Assembly: GCA_019421385.1 (NCBI GenBank) | Contig: JAHZFK010000005.1 | Location: 1 to 33,858, forward strand | DNA length: 33,858 nucleotides | Source: Clostridiales bacterium | GTDB lineage: Bacteria > Bacillota > Clostridia > Oscillospirales > Butyricicoccaceae | Reading direction: 5' to 3' | Part shown: positions 24,850 through 32,572 of the stretch, piece after piece | Layout: each line of letters starts with the position of its first letter | Position numbering within the stretch: position 1 is the stretch's first letter | Notes under the pieces: model-generated | What the model was told of the DNA's origin: nothing | Database searches by the model: none | Seen by the model: only the letters and a program-made list of their open reading frames with translations | Program-made: the position numbers and the translations under genes

Positions 24850-26205
24850 TTATAAAACAACATCCTCCAGCTCCGGACGCGCCGCCTTGCCGTCAAACTG
24901 CTCGAGTTTTACATTCTCGCAATCCTCGCAGCGCACAGCCTCACCGAAGTCATCCATCCGATCGCCTTCGAAACGCACGCGGCAGTTGCGCAGCGTCACA
25001 TCATCCGCACGGCGCATATAGAAGCCCGCGCTCGGGATACGCTCGATCGTCTGGCGGATGCCCGGGCGCAGGTCATACATGCCGCGCTCCCACTTACTCT
25101 TGGCGCGCACTGTAACCTGCACATTATCAAACAGCACATCTTCGATATGGTTGCCGTCCCGGCCGGAAAGCAGCACACCGTTTTCACTGTCGCAAGTGAT
25201 ATTGCGGAAACGGATACCGGAAATATGACCGGAAAGCGTATCGTCATCACGATTATGGGTCGTGATCGTGATCGGCTCAGCGCAGCCCCACCAGCAATCC
25301 GCAAAGCGGCGTGTACCGATGATGATGTTGGAGAACGATACGTTCTTCACATTGCCGCCGTCGCGGATCTGGATGGACAGGCCGCGGTTGGAATCCGAAA
25401 TGACGCAGTTATCCACCACGACGTTCTCAAAATCGCCCGTACCCTCGGTGCCGATCTTGATGGCTGCCGAGGTCGAGGTCAGCGTGCAGTTTGCAATCAC
25501 GATGTTGCGGCACGGACCATATTCCATGTTGCCTGCCGAGGACTTTAGACAGATGCAGTCATCCGCACAGGTGATGTGACAGCCCAGAATGCGCACATTG
25601 GAAGAGTGGTCGGGGTCGATGCCATCCGAATTGGCAACATCCAGATCATTGAGAATGCGGATCTGGGAGATCAGCACATCATCACATCCGGCGGGATGCA
25701 GCGTCCAGAACGGCGCATTGCGCATCGTGACACCGGTAAACGAAATGTGGTTGCAATACTCCACATAGATCAGCGTCGGGCGAGGATAAAAATCACCCGT
25801 CACATAATACTGGCTGACCCGGCCGACAAACGCATATGCGTTGCCGTCGATGGCGCCTGCGCCCGAAATGGCAATGTTGTCAGCGTCCTTGGCATAAATG
25901 AACGCAAAGGACGGTTTGAGGGTGACCGGCGTGCCGACACGTCCAACGCCGTCATCCTTTTCGCCGCCGTTCGGATGGAAATAGGTTTCCAGATCGCTGT
26001 GCGCCTTGAGCACGCTCCCGCGCTCCAGATGCAGGTCAACGCCGGGCTTGAGAATGATCGAACTGGAATAATAGGTGCGCCCGTTTTCGAGCACCACGCG
26101 GCCACCGCCCGCAGCAGAGCAGGCGTCGATGGCTGCCTGAATGGCTGCCGCATCATTGGTCACACCGTCGGCTTTCGCGCCGAAGTCTTTTACATAGTAT
26201 TGCAT
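24850..26205 (-). CDS. GH28-like right-handed beta-helix glycosidase with altered catalytic motifs
   Basis: The 451-residue protein begins with the pectinase-type YVKDFGAKADGVTNDAAAIQAAID and continues as a parallel beta-helix. Two of the four classic GH28 motifs are kept: NSDGID (192-197) and ADDCICLKSS with Asp215/Asp216. The GHG motif position reads TSTSAAIKIGTE (243-254), and the RIK position reads NRGLSIQIRDGG (273-284). There is no signal peptide, so it should act in the cytoplasm on an imported oligosaccharide. It is the first gene of the catabolic group, 73 bp after a terminator-like stem-loop. The substrate is probably a uronic-acid-containing oligosaccharide, inferred from neighbours; a non-hydrolytic role is possible. 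Confidence 0.8.
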   Translation of the reverse strand: MQYYVKDFGAKADGVTNDAAAIQAAIDACSAAGGGRVVLENGRTYYSSSIILKPGVDLHLERGSVLKAHSDLETYFHPNGGEKDDGVGRVGTPVTLKPSFAFIYAKDADNIAISGAGAIDGNAYAFVGRVSQYYVTGDFYPRPTLIYVEYCNHISFTGVTMRNAPFWTLHPAGCDDVLISQIRILNDLDVANSDGIDPDHSSNVRILGCHITCADDCICLKSSAGNMEYGPCRNIVIANCTLTSTSAAIKIGTEGTGDFENVVVDNCVISDSNRGLSIQIRDGGNVKNVSFSNIIIGTRRFADCWWGCAEPITITTHNRDDDTLSGHISGIRFRNITCDSENGVLLSGRDGNHIEDVLFDNVQVTVRAKSKWERGMYDLRPGIRQTIERIPSAGFYMRRADDVTLRNCRVRFEGDRMDDFGEAVRCEDCENVKLEQFDGKAARPELEDVVL

Positions 26206-26270
26206 GTTTTCCCTCTTTTCAAAACATGTTGGAGCGATTGATTGATATTTCACTGCAAACCCGTTTATTC

Positions 26271-26303
26271 AGTAAAAGAAGCCGCCGCACATGCGGCGGC
26301 TTC
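26271..26303 (-). terminator. Stem-loop terminator or attenuator between transporter and catabolic genes
   Basis: Near-perfect GC-rich inverted repeat GAAGCCGCCGCA / TGCGGCGGCTTC (26278-26303), followed on the minus strand by TTTTACT. It lies 16 nt after the permease stop. The T-run is short, so partial read-through into the GH28-like gene is likely. No clear promoter lies between it and that gene. Confidence 0.72.
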
Positions 26304-26319
26304 CCAAGGAGAGAGAACG

Positions 26320-27153
26320 TCAGCCTTCCTTCAGTCCGGATGTCATAACGCTTGCAATAATCTGCTTTTGGAATAAAGCAAACACAATGAGCATCGGAAC
26401 CATCGAAATAACGGATGCACACAGCAGTGTGTTCCAGTCAATGGACAACTCACCGACCAGATTGGCGATCGCCAGCTGCATCGTATACTTGCTCTGGTCA
26501 CTAATAACCAGCATCGGCCACACATAGTCGTTCCAACGCCACATGAACGACAGAATCGTCAGCGTGGAAATGACCGGCTTGGCCAGCGGAACCATCATCG
26601 TTGCGAAAATACGCACCTCGCCTGCGCCGTCGATACGGGCAGACTCCAGCAGGGAATCCGGCACGCCCATAAAATACTGGCGCATCAGGAAAATACCCGT
26701 CGGCGTTGCGATCGGCGGAATAATCACGCCCCAAAGCGTGTTATACAGGCCGAGCGTGCTGACCACCGTAAAGGTCGGACGCATGATAACCTCGGTGGGA
26801 AGCATCATGGCCGTCAGCAACGCCATAAAGATGAAATCCCGACCCTTGAAACGGTATTTTGCAAATGCAAAGCCCGCCATGGTGTTGATGAGCAGCGTGA
26901 TGAGCGTGGAAGCCACCGCAACGATCATCGAGTTGACAAAATAGTGCAGAAAGTTATTCTGCTGCCACGTGGTCAGATACGAAGAAAACGAAGGGTTCTT
27001 CGGGAACAGCGTGGGCGGAATGGAGAACAATTCATTGCCGGGCTTAAACGAACACAGCACAATCCACACCGCCGGGAACAGGAACAGCAGCGCAACCACC
27101 CACATGATGACGTTGCCTGCGACCATTCCCTTGGTCGTCTTTTTGGGTGTCAT
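26320..27153 (-). CDS. Carbohydrate ABC transporter permease, MalG type
   Basis: Inner-membrane permease of the CUT1 sugar ABC family. The 277 residues have about six membrane segments. The cytoplasmic EAA loop reads ESARIDGAGEVRIFATMMVPLAKP in part and contacts the ATPase. The C-terminal KQIIASVMTSGLKEG is typical of MalG-type partners. The start has AGGGAGG 10 nt upstream and overlaps the MalF-type gene by 4 bp (ATGA). With its neighbours it forms an importer, likely for uronate oligosaccharides by context. Confidence 0.93.
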   Translation of the reverse strand: MTPKKTTKGMVAGNVIMWVVALLFLFPAVWIVLCSFKPGNELFSIPPTLFPKNPSFSSYLTTWQQNNFLHYFVNSMIVAVASTLITLLINTMAGFAFAKYRFKGRDFIFMALLTAMMLPTEVIMRPTFTVVSTLGLYNTLWGVIIPPIATPTGIFLMRQYFMGVPDSLLESARIDGAGEVRIFATMMVPLAKPVISTLTILSFMWRWNDYVWPMLVISDQSKYTMQLAIANLVGELSIDWNTLLCASVISMVPMLIVFALFQKQIIASVMTSGLKEG

Positions 27154-28064
27154 TCGTTAGACCCTCCCTTCTGCAGTTTGAACTGGAGGATCGCAATGAG
27201 AACCAGAATGACAAACATGACCATAGAAGCGGCGGATGCATAACCGATATCCGAACGCTCAAAGCCGGTCTTGTAGATATACTGCACGATATTGGTCGTC
27301 GCATCGGCCGGACCGCCGCCCGTCAAGGACAGGATCATCGGATATTCCTTGAACGAGTTGATCATGCACAGCAGAATGACCATGAAGTTGGTCGGCTTGA
27401 GCAGCGGGAACGTGATGCGGCGGAATACCTGCCACGGCTTTGCGCCGTCCAGATAAGCCGCTTCGTAATAGCTGGTCGGGATCGCTTCGATCGCGCCGAC
27501 AAAGATAATCATGAAGTAACCTGCCTTGCTCCAAACGGTTGCAATGACAAGCGTCACCATCGCAAGCGTGCTGTCGGTCAGCCACGGCAGGCCGCTGCCC
27601 TTGAGCAGCGAGAGCAGATAGTTGACAATACCGCTGTTTTCACCGAAGATCCAGCGCCAGATCAAACCGACGATAACGGTTGAGATCATGGTCGGCCAGA
27701 AAACCGAGATACGCATAAAGTCGCGGCCACGAATCCAGACACGGGTCAAGCCCATTGCAATGGCCAGGGCAGCAACGAAAACGGTCGGTACCGTCAACAA
27801 AACATACAAAAACGTATGCCAGAGGATCTTGTAGAACGATGTATCGCTGAACAGTTTGGCATAATTGGCAAAGCCGATAAATTCCGGCGAACCAAAGCCG
27901 TTATACTCGGTCAGCGAATAGTAGAAGCCCAATACGGCGGGAATAATGAAGAACAGCACAAAAATAATGCAGTTTGGCAGAATAAACAGATAGCCGGTTC
28001 TGCGCTGCTCCGCACCGAGCTTGGAGACTTTTTTCAGTTTAACGGTTTTTGTGGGCTCCAACAA
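27150..28064 (-). CDS. Carbohydrate ABC transporter permease, MalF type
   Basis: Second permease of the CUT1 importer, 304 residues with six predicted membrane segments. The EAA loop is YEAAYLDGAKPWQVFRRITFPLLKP-like, and ILSLTGGGPADATTNI is the typical MalF-family C-terminal motif. No ATG fits: the frame opens with two TTG codons (28064 and 28061) behind an AGGTG site 4-7 nt away, so a TTG start is most likely. It follows the binding-protein gene by about 87 nt, which include a stem-loop. Confidence 0.91.
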   Translation of the reverse strand: MLEPTKTVKLKKVSKLGAEQRRTGYLFILPNCIIFVLFFIIPAVLGFYYSLTEYNGFGSPEFIGFANYAKLFSDTSFYKILWHTFLYVLLTVPTVFVAALAIAMGLTRVWIRGRDFMRISVFWPTMISTVIVGLIWRWIFGENSGIVNYLLSLLKGSGLPWLTDSTLAMVTLVIATVWSKAGYFMIIFVGAIEAIPTSYYEAAYLDGAKPWQVFRRITFPLLKPTNFMVILLCMINSFKEYPMILSLTGGGPADATTNIVQYIYKTGFERSDIGYASAASMVMFVILVLIAILQFKLQKGGSNE

Positions 28065-28091
28065 AATTCACCTGCTTTCCTATGGATAGGG

Positions 28092-28124
28092 CGGCTGCCG
28101 CAGAACGGCATCTGACGGCAGCCG
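28092..28124 (-). other. Intergenic stem-loop between the binding-protein and permease genes
   Basis: CGGCTGCCG / CGGCAGCCG (9 bp, extendable by CAG/CTG with one bulged base). No T-run follows on the minus strand, so it is probably not a terminator. Such structures after a binding-protein gene often protect its 3' end and raise its level relative to the permeases. Confidence 0.5.
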
Positions 28125-28151
28125 ACACATCATTTTTATTTTGCAGATTGC

Positions 28152-29402
28152 TTAAGAAGCGAGCGGAATGCCCATTTCGTTGGAAACTTCCTGTGCGAAC
28201 GAATCCATCGCTTCCTGTGCGGTCATATCGCCGTTCAGAGCAGCGCATACGTCATCGAGCAGCAGGTTGCCGACTACGTCTGCGTAATCCCAAGCGTTAT
28301 CGCCCGCGCCGGCATCGCCAGAAGCAGCCAGCTCCTGCTCAAAGATTTCGTACATTTCCGGATGTACGGAGTAATCCGGCGTTACGTTGTTCAGGCCGGA
28401 CATGTAGTTGCCCTTCTCGCAGTATACCTTGAAGTTGTCGTAATCATAGAACCACTTGAGGAACTCCTTAGCCTGCTCTTCCTTGCCGGAATCCTTGATC
28501 GCGCAGAAGAAGTTGCCGCCCAGACGGTTTGCACGCTGGGTGCCGATCGGCATGTAGGTTACGCCCCACTCAAAGTCGCTGATGTTTTCCGAATAGTCGG
28601 AGATCTTCCAGGAGCCCTGGATAACGGTTGCCAGCTGGCCGGACTTGAACAGCGCGGACGGGTCCTCGGTGCCGAGGAATACGGACTTGGGCATTACGCC
28701 GTCCTCATGCAGCTTGATGAAGTACTCCAGTGCCTCAACAGACTCGGGAGAGTTTGCTACTACTGCGGTGCCGTCGTTGTTGACAACCGAAGCACCGAAC
28801 TGATACATCAGAACCTGATAACGGCGCTGGGTCTTATCAAACGCAAGGCCGTACTGGCAGTCGGAGTTCGCGACAACCTTCTGAACCGCCTGGGTGAACT
28901 CGTCCCAGGTCCAGATCTCGTCCTCGCTCTGCGGAACGGAAACACCTGCTGCATCAAATGCAGTCTTGTTATAGATCATACCGGTAACAGTAACGTCGAT
29001 CGGCAGTGCGATCAGTTCGCCGTCCTCGTTCTGGATTTTCTCATGCAGGGATTCCGGGAACTCGTCGATGGAAATGACATCGGACAGATCCATCAGCTGG
29101 TCCTCATAAGCGCCATAAATATCGGTACGGATCAGCGCCGGTGCGTCCTTGCCCTGGATCATGTTGGCCAGCTTGGTGTCACGGTCATCCTTCGGAACCT
29201 CAACGATTTCAACCGGAATGCCGGTCTCTTCGGTGTAGCGCTTGGCAGCATCCGCCATTGCGCCGCCTTCCGAAGTATCGTCAGAAATCAAAATCTTAAA
29301 GCCCTCGCTATCAGAAGCGTTGCTGTCAATGGAACCGCCGCATGCGGTCAGGCTTGCTGCCATCGCAGCTGCAAGAAGAGCAGCCAATAGTCTCTTTTTC
29401 AT
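28152..29402 (-). CDS. Extracellular solute-binding lipoprotein of a sugar ABC transporter
   Basis: Family 1 solute-binding protein, 416 residues. It has a lysine-rich signal peptide, a hydrophobic core and a lipobox LTAC with the lipidated Cys21, then a serine/acid-rich linker. The mature part shows the typical cluster 1 pattern: YTEETGIPVEIVEV, ALPIDVTVTGMIYNKTAFDAAGV, WTWDEFTQA, and the late GGNFFCAIKDSGKEEQAKEFLKW. It would capture the oligosaccharide outside and deliver it to the two permeases. GGAGAAGG lies upstream of the start. Expression is probably repressed through the operator inside its promoter (29524-29541). Confidence 0.94.
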   Translation of the reverse strand: MKKRLLAALLAAAMAASLTACGGSIDSNASDSEGFKILISDDTSEGGAMADAAKRYTEETGIPVEIVEVPKDDRDTKLANMIQGKDAPALIRTDIYGAYEDQLMDLSDVISIDEFPESLHEKIQNEDGELIALPIDVTVTGMIYNKTAFDAAGVSVPQSEDEIWTWDEFTQAVQKVVANSDCQYGLAFDKTQRRYQVLMYQFGASVVNNDGTAVVANSPESVEALEYFIKLHEDGVMPKSVFLGTEDPSALFKSGQLATVIQGSWKISDYSENISDFEWGVTYMPIGTQRANRLGGNFFCAIKDSGKEEQAKEFLKWFYDYDNFKVYCEKGNYMSGLNNVTPDYSVHPEMYEIFEQELAASGDAGAGDNAWDYADVVGNLLLDDVCAALNGDMTAQEAMDSFAQEVSNEMGIPLAS

Positions 29403-29517
29403 ACTATTTTCCTTCTCCTTTTCTTTTTTCTTTCTTTTCCAGTATGTGTTTCATGCGTACAAAGTTGCCGAACGTGCTCAATGTTCAGGATTCTTCTCCG
29501 CGTTCTTCACACCTATA

Positions 29518-29546
29518 TTTTTACAACTTGTATGTTAGTATGTCAA
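29518..29546 (-). promoter_or_regulatory. Promoter of the ABC transporter/uronate operon
   Basis: Perfect TTGACA (29541-29546), a 17-nt spacer and a weak TAAAAA (29518-29523) on the minus strand. The spacer is almost entirely the 18-bp shared element. The predicted leader is about 110 nt long. Confidence 0.65.
29524..29541 (-). promoter_or_regulatory. Shared operator, copy 1 (inside the binding-protein promoter)
   Basis: On the minus strand it reads ATACTAACATACAAGTTG, identical over 18 bases to the plus-strand sequence at 30561-30578. It fills the -35/-10 spacer, so a bound protein would block RNA polymerase. The GntR-family regulator encoded next door is the obvious candidate. The identity is seen; the regulator assignment is inference. 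Confidence 0.72.
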
Positions 29547-29599
29547 TAGTTTTTGTGCATCTTTTATGTTTTGCATAAATTCTCCATTTTCTTTTGTGC

Positions 29600-29633
29600 A
29601 AAATAAACGGCGCATCTGTTCGGATGCGCCGTT
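29600..29633 (-). terminator. Terminator after the GntR regulator gene
   Basis: 11-bp stem AACGGCGCATC / GATGCGCCGTT (29606-29633) with a 6-nt loop, followed on the minus strand by TATTTTG. It separates the regulator gene from the promoter of the binding-protein gene. Confidence 0.78.
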
Positions 29634-29668
29634 CGAGCCATAGAATGCCTTATTATTAAAAATCAAGG

Positions 29669-30352
29669 TCAGGCTGTAAAATATTCTTTGTATTCTCGCT
29701 TGATCCCCTCATTGGTCTGCAAATTGCCGTTCAGATGCTGATGCAGCAGCGCCCGCAGATTCTGAGTATCCTTATTTTCCATGTACTGCATCAGTTTACA
29801 GTGATCCTGATAGATCTGACGATGCGAATTGCCCTGCACCAAATCCAGCATGCGGAAACGCAGATAACTGGTGTTGACCTCTTGGATCACATCCCACAGG
29901 TTTTCGCGGTGGTTCCCTGTATAGATGGCTTCATGAAACGCATTGTCCAGCGCCGTAAATTCCTCCGGGTCAATGTCATGACCGGTCAGCAACGTTTTCT
30001 GCTTTTCCAGACATTCCCGTAACGAAAGCAGCAATGCTTCGGGCTGCTGCTCTGCGATCTGACACATCAGGGTGCTTTCCACACACCAACGTAAGTAAAT
30101 GATATCACGAATATAATCAAAATCCAGTTTGGTCACAAAGGTTCCGCGCTGGGGATCAATCACAACCAGACTTTCGGATTCCAGCTTTTGCAGAACCGAA
30201 CGAATCGGAGAGCGCGATACGCCAAATTTTTCCGCAAGACTGTATTCACTCAGCTTTTCCCCCGGCTGATAGTGAAAAGTAATGATATCGTGCCGTACAT
30301 CCTCATAAATTCTGTCTTTTATAAATTCACGACGTTTTTTTGTATTTTCCAT
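29669..30352 (-). CDS. GntR family transcriptional regulator, FadR/FCD subfamily
   Basis: DNA-binding regulator, 227 residues. A winged helix-turn-helix spans about 12-74, with GEKLSEYSLAEKFGVSRSPI as the recognition region and the wing QRGTFVTKL. The C-terminal FCD ligand-binding domain has DNAFHEAIYTGNHRENLW and later histidines in YQDHCKLM and LLHQHLNG, the usual metal-binding set. Such proteins often respond to uronates or their keto-acids (UxuR, ExuR and relatives). It lies between the two halves of the transporter locus and is likely their repressor. The start follows an AAGGTGG site. Autoregulation is possible (see the sites upstream). Confidence 0.92.
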   Translation of the reverse strand: MENTKKRREFIKDRIYEDVRHDIITFHYQPGEKLSEYSLAEKFGVSRSPIRSVLQKLESESLVVIDPQRGTFVTKLDFDYIRDIIYLRWCVESTLMCQIAEQQPEALLLSLRECLEKQKTLLTGHDIDPEEFTALDNAFHEAIYTGNHRENLWDVIQEVNTSYLRFRMLDLVQGNSHRQIYQDHCKLMQYMENKDTQNLRALLHQHLNGNLQTNEGIKREYKEYFTA

Positions 30353-30412
30353 CGTTTACCCACCTTATTATGTCAAAAATTCATGACACTTTTATCACAA
30401 ATATTACCACAA

Positions 30413-30431
30413 TGATACATAAATGTTATCA
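30413..30431. promoter_or_regulatory. Inverted repeat overlapping the regulator's own -10 box
   Basis: On the minus strand the arms are TGATAACAT and ATGTATCA, which match as inverted repeats except for one extra A, around a TT centre. It overlaps the proposed -10 of the gntR promoter. It may be an autoregulatory site, but in an AT-rich stretch chance is not excluded. Confidence 0.35.
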
Positions 30432-30451
30432 TAATGCATTCTGCCTGTCAA
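30423..30451 (-). promoter_or_regulatory. Promoter of the GntR regulator gene
   Basis: Perfect TTGACA (30446-30451), a 17-nt spacer, and TAACAT (30423-30428) on the minus strand, about 70 nt upstream of the start codon. Confidence 0.6.
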
Positions 30452-30459
30452 ATTTTAAA

Positions 30460-30478
30460 TACAAGTATGTTAGAATAC
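30460..30478. promoter_or_regulatory. Partial copy of the shared operator upstream of the regulator promoter
   Basis: TACAAGTATGTTAGAATAC shares the core GTATGTTAG (30465-30473) with the two 18-bp elements and also contains GTAT/ATAC inverted arms. It lies just upstream of the gntR -35 box and could be a weaker site for the same protein. Confidence 0.4.
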
Positions 30479-30536
30479 CGATTTATCTTATGCAAAATAA
30501 TCAAAAAATTTTCTCATATTTTGTCTTTTTTTGCTG

Positions 30537-30565
30537 TTGAGTCCACCGCATCGCCATGGTATACT
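30537..30565 (+). promoter_or_regulatory. Promoter of the ABC ATPase gene
   Basis: TTGAGT (30537-30542), a 17-nt spacer and TATACT (30560-30565). The -10 box overlaps the first bases of the shared operator, so repression by occlusion is expected. Confidence 0.7.
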
Positions 30566-30578
30566 AACATACAAGTTG
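30561..30578 (+). promoter_or_regulatory. Shared operator, copy 2 (over the ATPase -10 box and start site)
   Basis: ATACTAACATACAAGTTG on the plus strand, identical to copy 1 on the minus strand at 29524-29541. It covers the end of the -10 box and the predicted transcription start. The same orientation relative to both genes supports a common regulator. Confidence 0.72.
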
Positions 30579-30648
30579 AAGAAAACGTGCTCATTCTTTC
30601 TCCCGCGTTCATTCTGATTATTTGGCTGAACAAAGGAGGCTCTTCATT

Positions 30649-31761
30649 ATGGCCGGTATTGTCTTAAAAGACATTAAAAAGGTGTATCCCGGCAATGTGG
30701 TCGCCGTCCATGAATGCAATCTCGAGATCAAAGACAAGGAATTTGTAATTTTGGTTGGCCCGTCCGGCTGTGGTAAATCCACAACGCTTCGCATGATTGC
30801 AGGTTTGGAAGAAATTTCGGAAGGTGAACTGTACATCGGTGACAAGCTGATGAACGACGTTGCCCCGAAGGATCGCGATATCGCGATGGTATTCCAAAAC
30901 TATGCGCTTTATCCGCACATGACGGTGTACGACAACATGGCGTTTGGCTTGTCCCTGCGCAAAGTGCCCAAGGACGAGATCGATCGCGCTGTGCGCGCTG
31001 CGGCGGAAGCACTGAATCTGACCGAATACCTCAACCGCAAGCCCAAGGCATTGTCCGGCGGCCAGCGGCAGCGCGTTGCACTGGGACGTGCAATGGTGCG
31101 CAACCCTTCGGTTTTCCTGCTCGACGAGCCGCTCTCCAATCTGGATGCCAAGCTGCGCACGCAGATGCGTACCGTTATTTCCAAACTGCATCAGAAGCTG
31201 GGGACTACGTTCGTATATGTAACGCATGACCAGACCGAAGCGATGACCATGGGCGACCGCATCGTGGTTATGAAAGACGGCTTTATCCAGCAAGTGGATA
31301 CGCCGCAGTATCTGTATGATTTTCCGTGCAATATTTTTGTTGCGGGCTTCATCGGTTCCCCCCAGATGAACTTCATCGACGCCACCATCTCGCAGAAGGG
31401 CGACGATTTCTATCTGGATTTCCTTGGATACAGCATTGCTATTCCCAAGGATAAGGGCGGAAAGGAACTGTTCGGGCCGTATGTCGGCAAGGAACTGGTA
31501 TTCGGCATCCGTCCGGAGGATTTGCACAACGAATCCCACTACATCGCAGAACACAAAGATGCCGCAATCACAGCAACCGTCGATCTGGTTGAGCTGATGG
31601 GTGCGGAAACCTATGTATATATGGATTGCAAGGGCACCCGCCTGATGTGCCGTTCTCCCGAGCGGTTTGCGCAAAAGCACGGGGACACCGCGGAGTTTGC
31701 GATCAACATGGACAAGATCCATTTGTTCGATAAGCAGACCGAGCAGGCAATCTGCCACTAA
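30649..31761 (+). CDS. Carbohydrate ABC transporter ATPase, MsmK/UgpC type
   Basis: ATPase of a CUT1 sugar importer, 370 residues. Walker A is GPSGCGKST (37-45), the signature is LSGGQRQRVALGRA from 135, Walker B is FLLDEP (156-161), and VTHDQTEAMTMGD holds the switch histidine. The C-terminal third is the regulatory TOBE-type domain with FGIRPEDLH. The start at 30649 has AAGGAGG 9 nt upstream. It is transcribed opposite to the binding protein and permeases but carries the same operator, so it likely energises that importer; enzymes of this type often serve several sugar transporters. Confidence 0.95.
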   Translation: MAGIVLKDIKKVYPGNVVAVHECNLEIKDKEFVILVGPSGCGKSTTLRMIAGLEEISEGELYIGDKLMNDVAPKDRDIAMVFQNYALYPHMTVYDNMAFGLSLRKVPKDEIDRAVRAAAEALNLTEYLNRKPKALSGGQRQRVALGRAMVRNPSVFLLDEPLSNLDAKLRTQMRTVISKLHQKLGTTFVYVTHDQTEAMTMGDRIVVMKDGFIQQVDTPQYLYDFPCNIFVAGFIGSPQMNFIDATISQKGDDFYLDFLGYSIAIPKDKGGKELFGPYVGKELVFGIRPEDLHNESHYIAEHKDAAITATVDLVELMGAETYVYMDCKGTRLMCRSPERFAQKHGDTAEFAINMDKIHLFDKQTEQAICH

Positions 31762-31772
31762 CCGCATGTTTT

Positions 31773-31806
31773 ACAAACCGCAGGCAACCGCCTGCGGTTT
31801 GTTGTT
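31773..31806 (+). terminator. Terminator after the ABC ATPase gene
   Basis: 13-bp stem ACAAACCGCAGGC / GCCTGCGGTTTGT around AACC, followed by TGTTTC. The T-run is broken, so some read-through into the DUF624 gene is likely; no separate promoter for that gene is evident in the short gap. Confidence 0.75.
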
Positions 31807-31827
31807 TCAGAGCAGAGGAGCATGTAT

Positions 31828-32568
31828 ATGAAGCTGTTTGAAGTATTATACAACCGCGCGCACAAAGAAGAGGGTCCACGCCCGCTCCAAAAAGGAATTC
31901 TGCGCTTTTTCCAAATCATTTGGATCGAATTCTGGAACCTCATCCTGCTGAATATGCTATATGTCGTGTTCTGCCTGCCGGTCATCACGATTCCGGCGGC
32001 AACGGCGGCATTCACTGCCGAGCTGTGCGATATGGTGCGCGACCGACCGCGCATGCTGGTACATCGGTTCTGGTCGGTATTCAAGCGTGAATTCCGTCAG
32101 GCCACCGTGCTGGGATTGATCGGCCTGCTGATTCTGGTGCTGCTGCTCGGACTGCTGACCGCTGTGCTGTTTTTCCTGCCGCCGATTTTCACCTATCTGC
32201 TGCTGCCCGCAACGGTCATTGTGCTGTTCCTGTTCGGCATGGCATGGATTTACGTCTATCCCCTGCTGGTCATCACCGACCTGCCCTTGCGCCATATCCT
32301 GCGGAATGCGGTTTCCCTGTCTCTGATGTGCGCCAAGCATGCGGCAGCTGCGGTGCTTGTCTGCAGCTTGATTGCGTATTATGCACTGCTCTACTTTCCG
32401 CTCTCCATTCCCTTTTTGCTGTTTGGCGTTCTGTCCCTGCTCGGATTGGTCTGTACGTTTGCTGCATGGGCCGGTATCCGGGATCATGTCGTTGCCGAAG
32501 CGCTGCAAAACGCCAAAACCTCGCTGCTGGAGGATGCAGACGAGTGGGCTGCGATCTGGAACTCCTAA
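31828..32568 (+). CDS. DUF624 (YesL-like) integral membrane protein
   Basis: 246-residue membrane protein with about five hydrophobic segments. The N-terminal half carries the DUF624 pattern: WIEFWNLILLNMLYVVFCLPVITIPAATAA in overlapping pieces, then a conserved cytoplasmic stretch RFWSVFKREFRQA. Proteins of this family are frequent beside sugar ABC transporters and pectin-related genes in Bacillota (YesL in Bacillus), but their function is unknown. Two ATGs are possible (31822 and 31828); the second has the better spacing to GAGGAG. It follows the ATPase gene behind a leaky-looking terminator and is probably in the same regulon. Confidence 0.85.
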   Translation: MKLFEVLYNRAHKEEGPRPLQKGILRFFQIIWIEFWNLILLNMLYVVFCLPVITIPAATAAFTAELCDMVRDRPRMLVHRFWSVFKREFRQATVLGLIGLLILVLLLGLLTAVLFFLPPIFTYLLLPATVIVLFLFGMAWIYVYPLLVITDLPLRHILRNAVSLSLMCAKHAAAAVLVCSLIAYYALLYFPLSIPFLLFGVLSLLGLVCTFAAWAGIRDHVVAEALQNAKTSLLEDADEWAAIWNS

Positions 32569-32572
32569 AACC

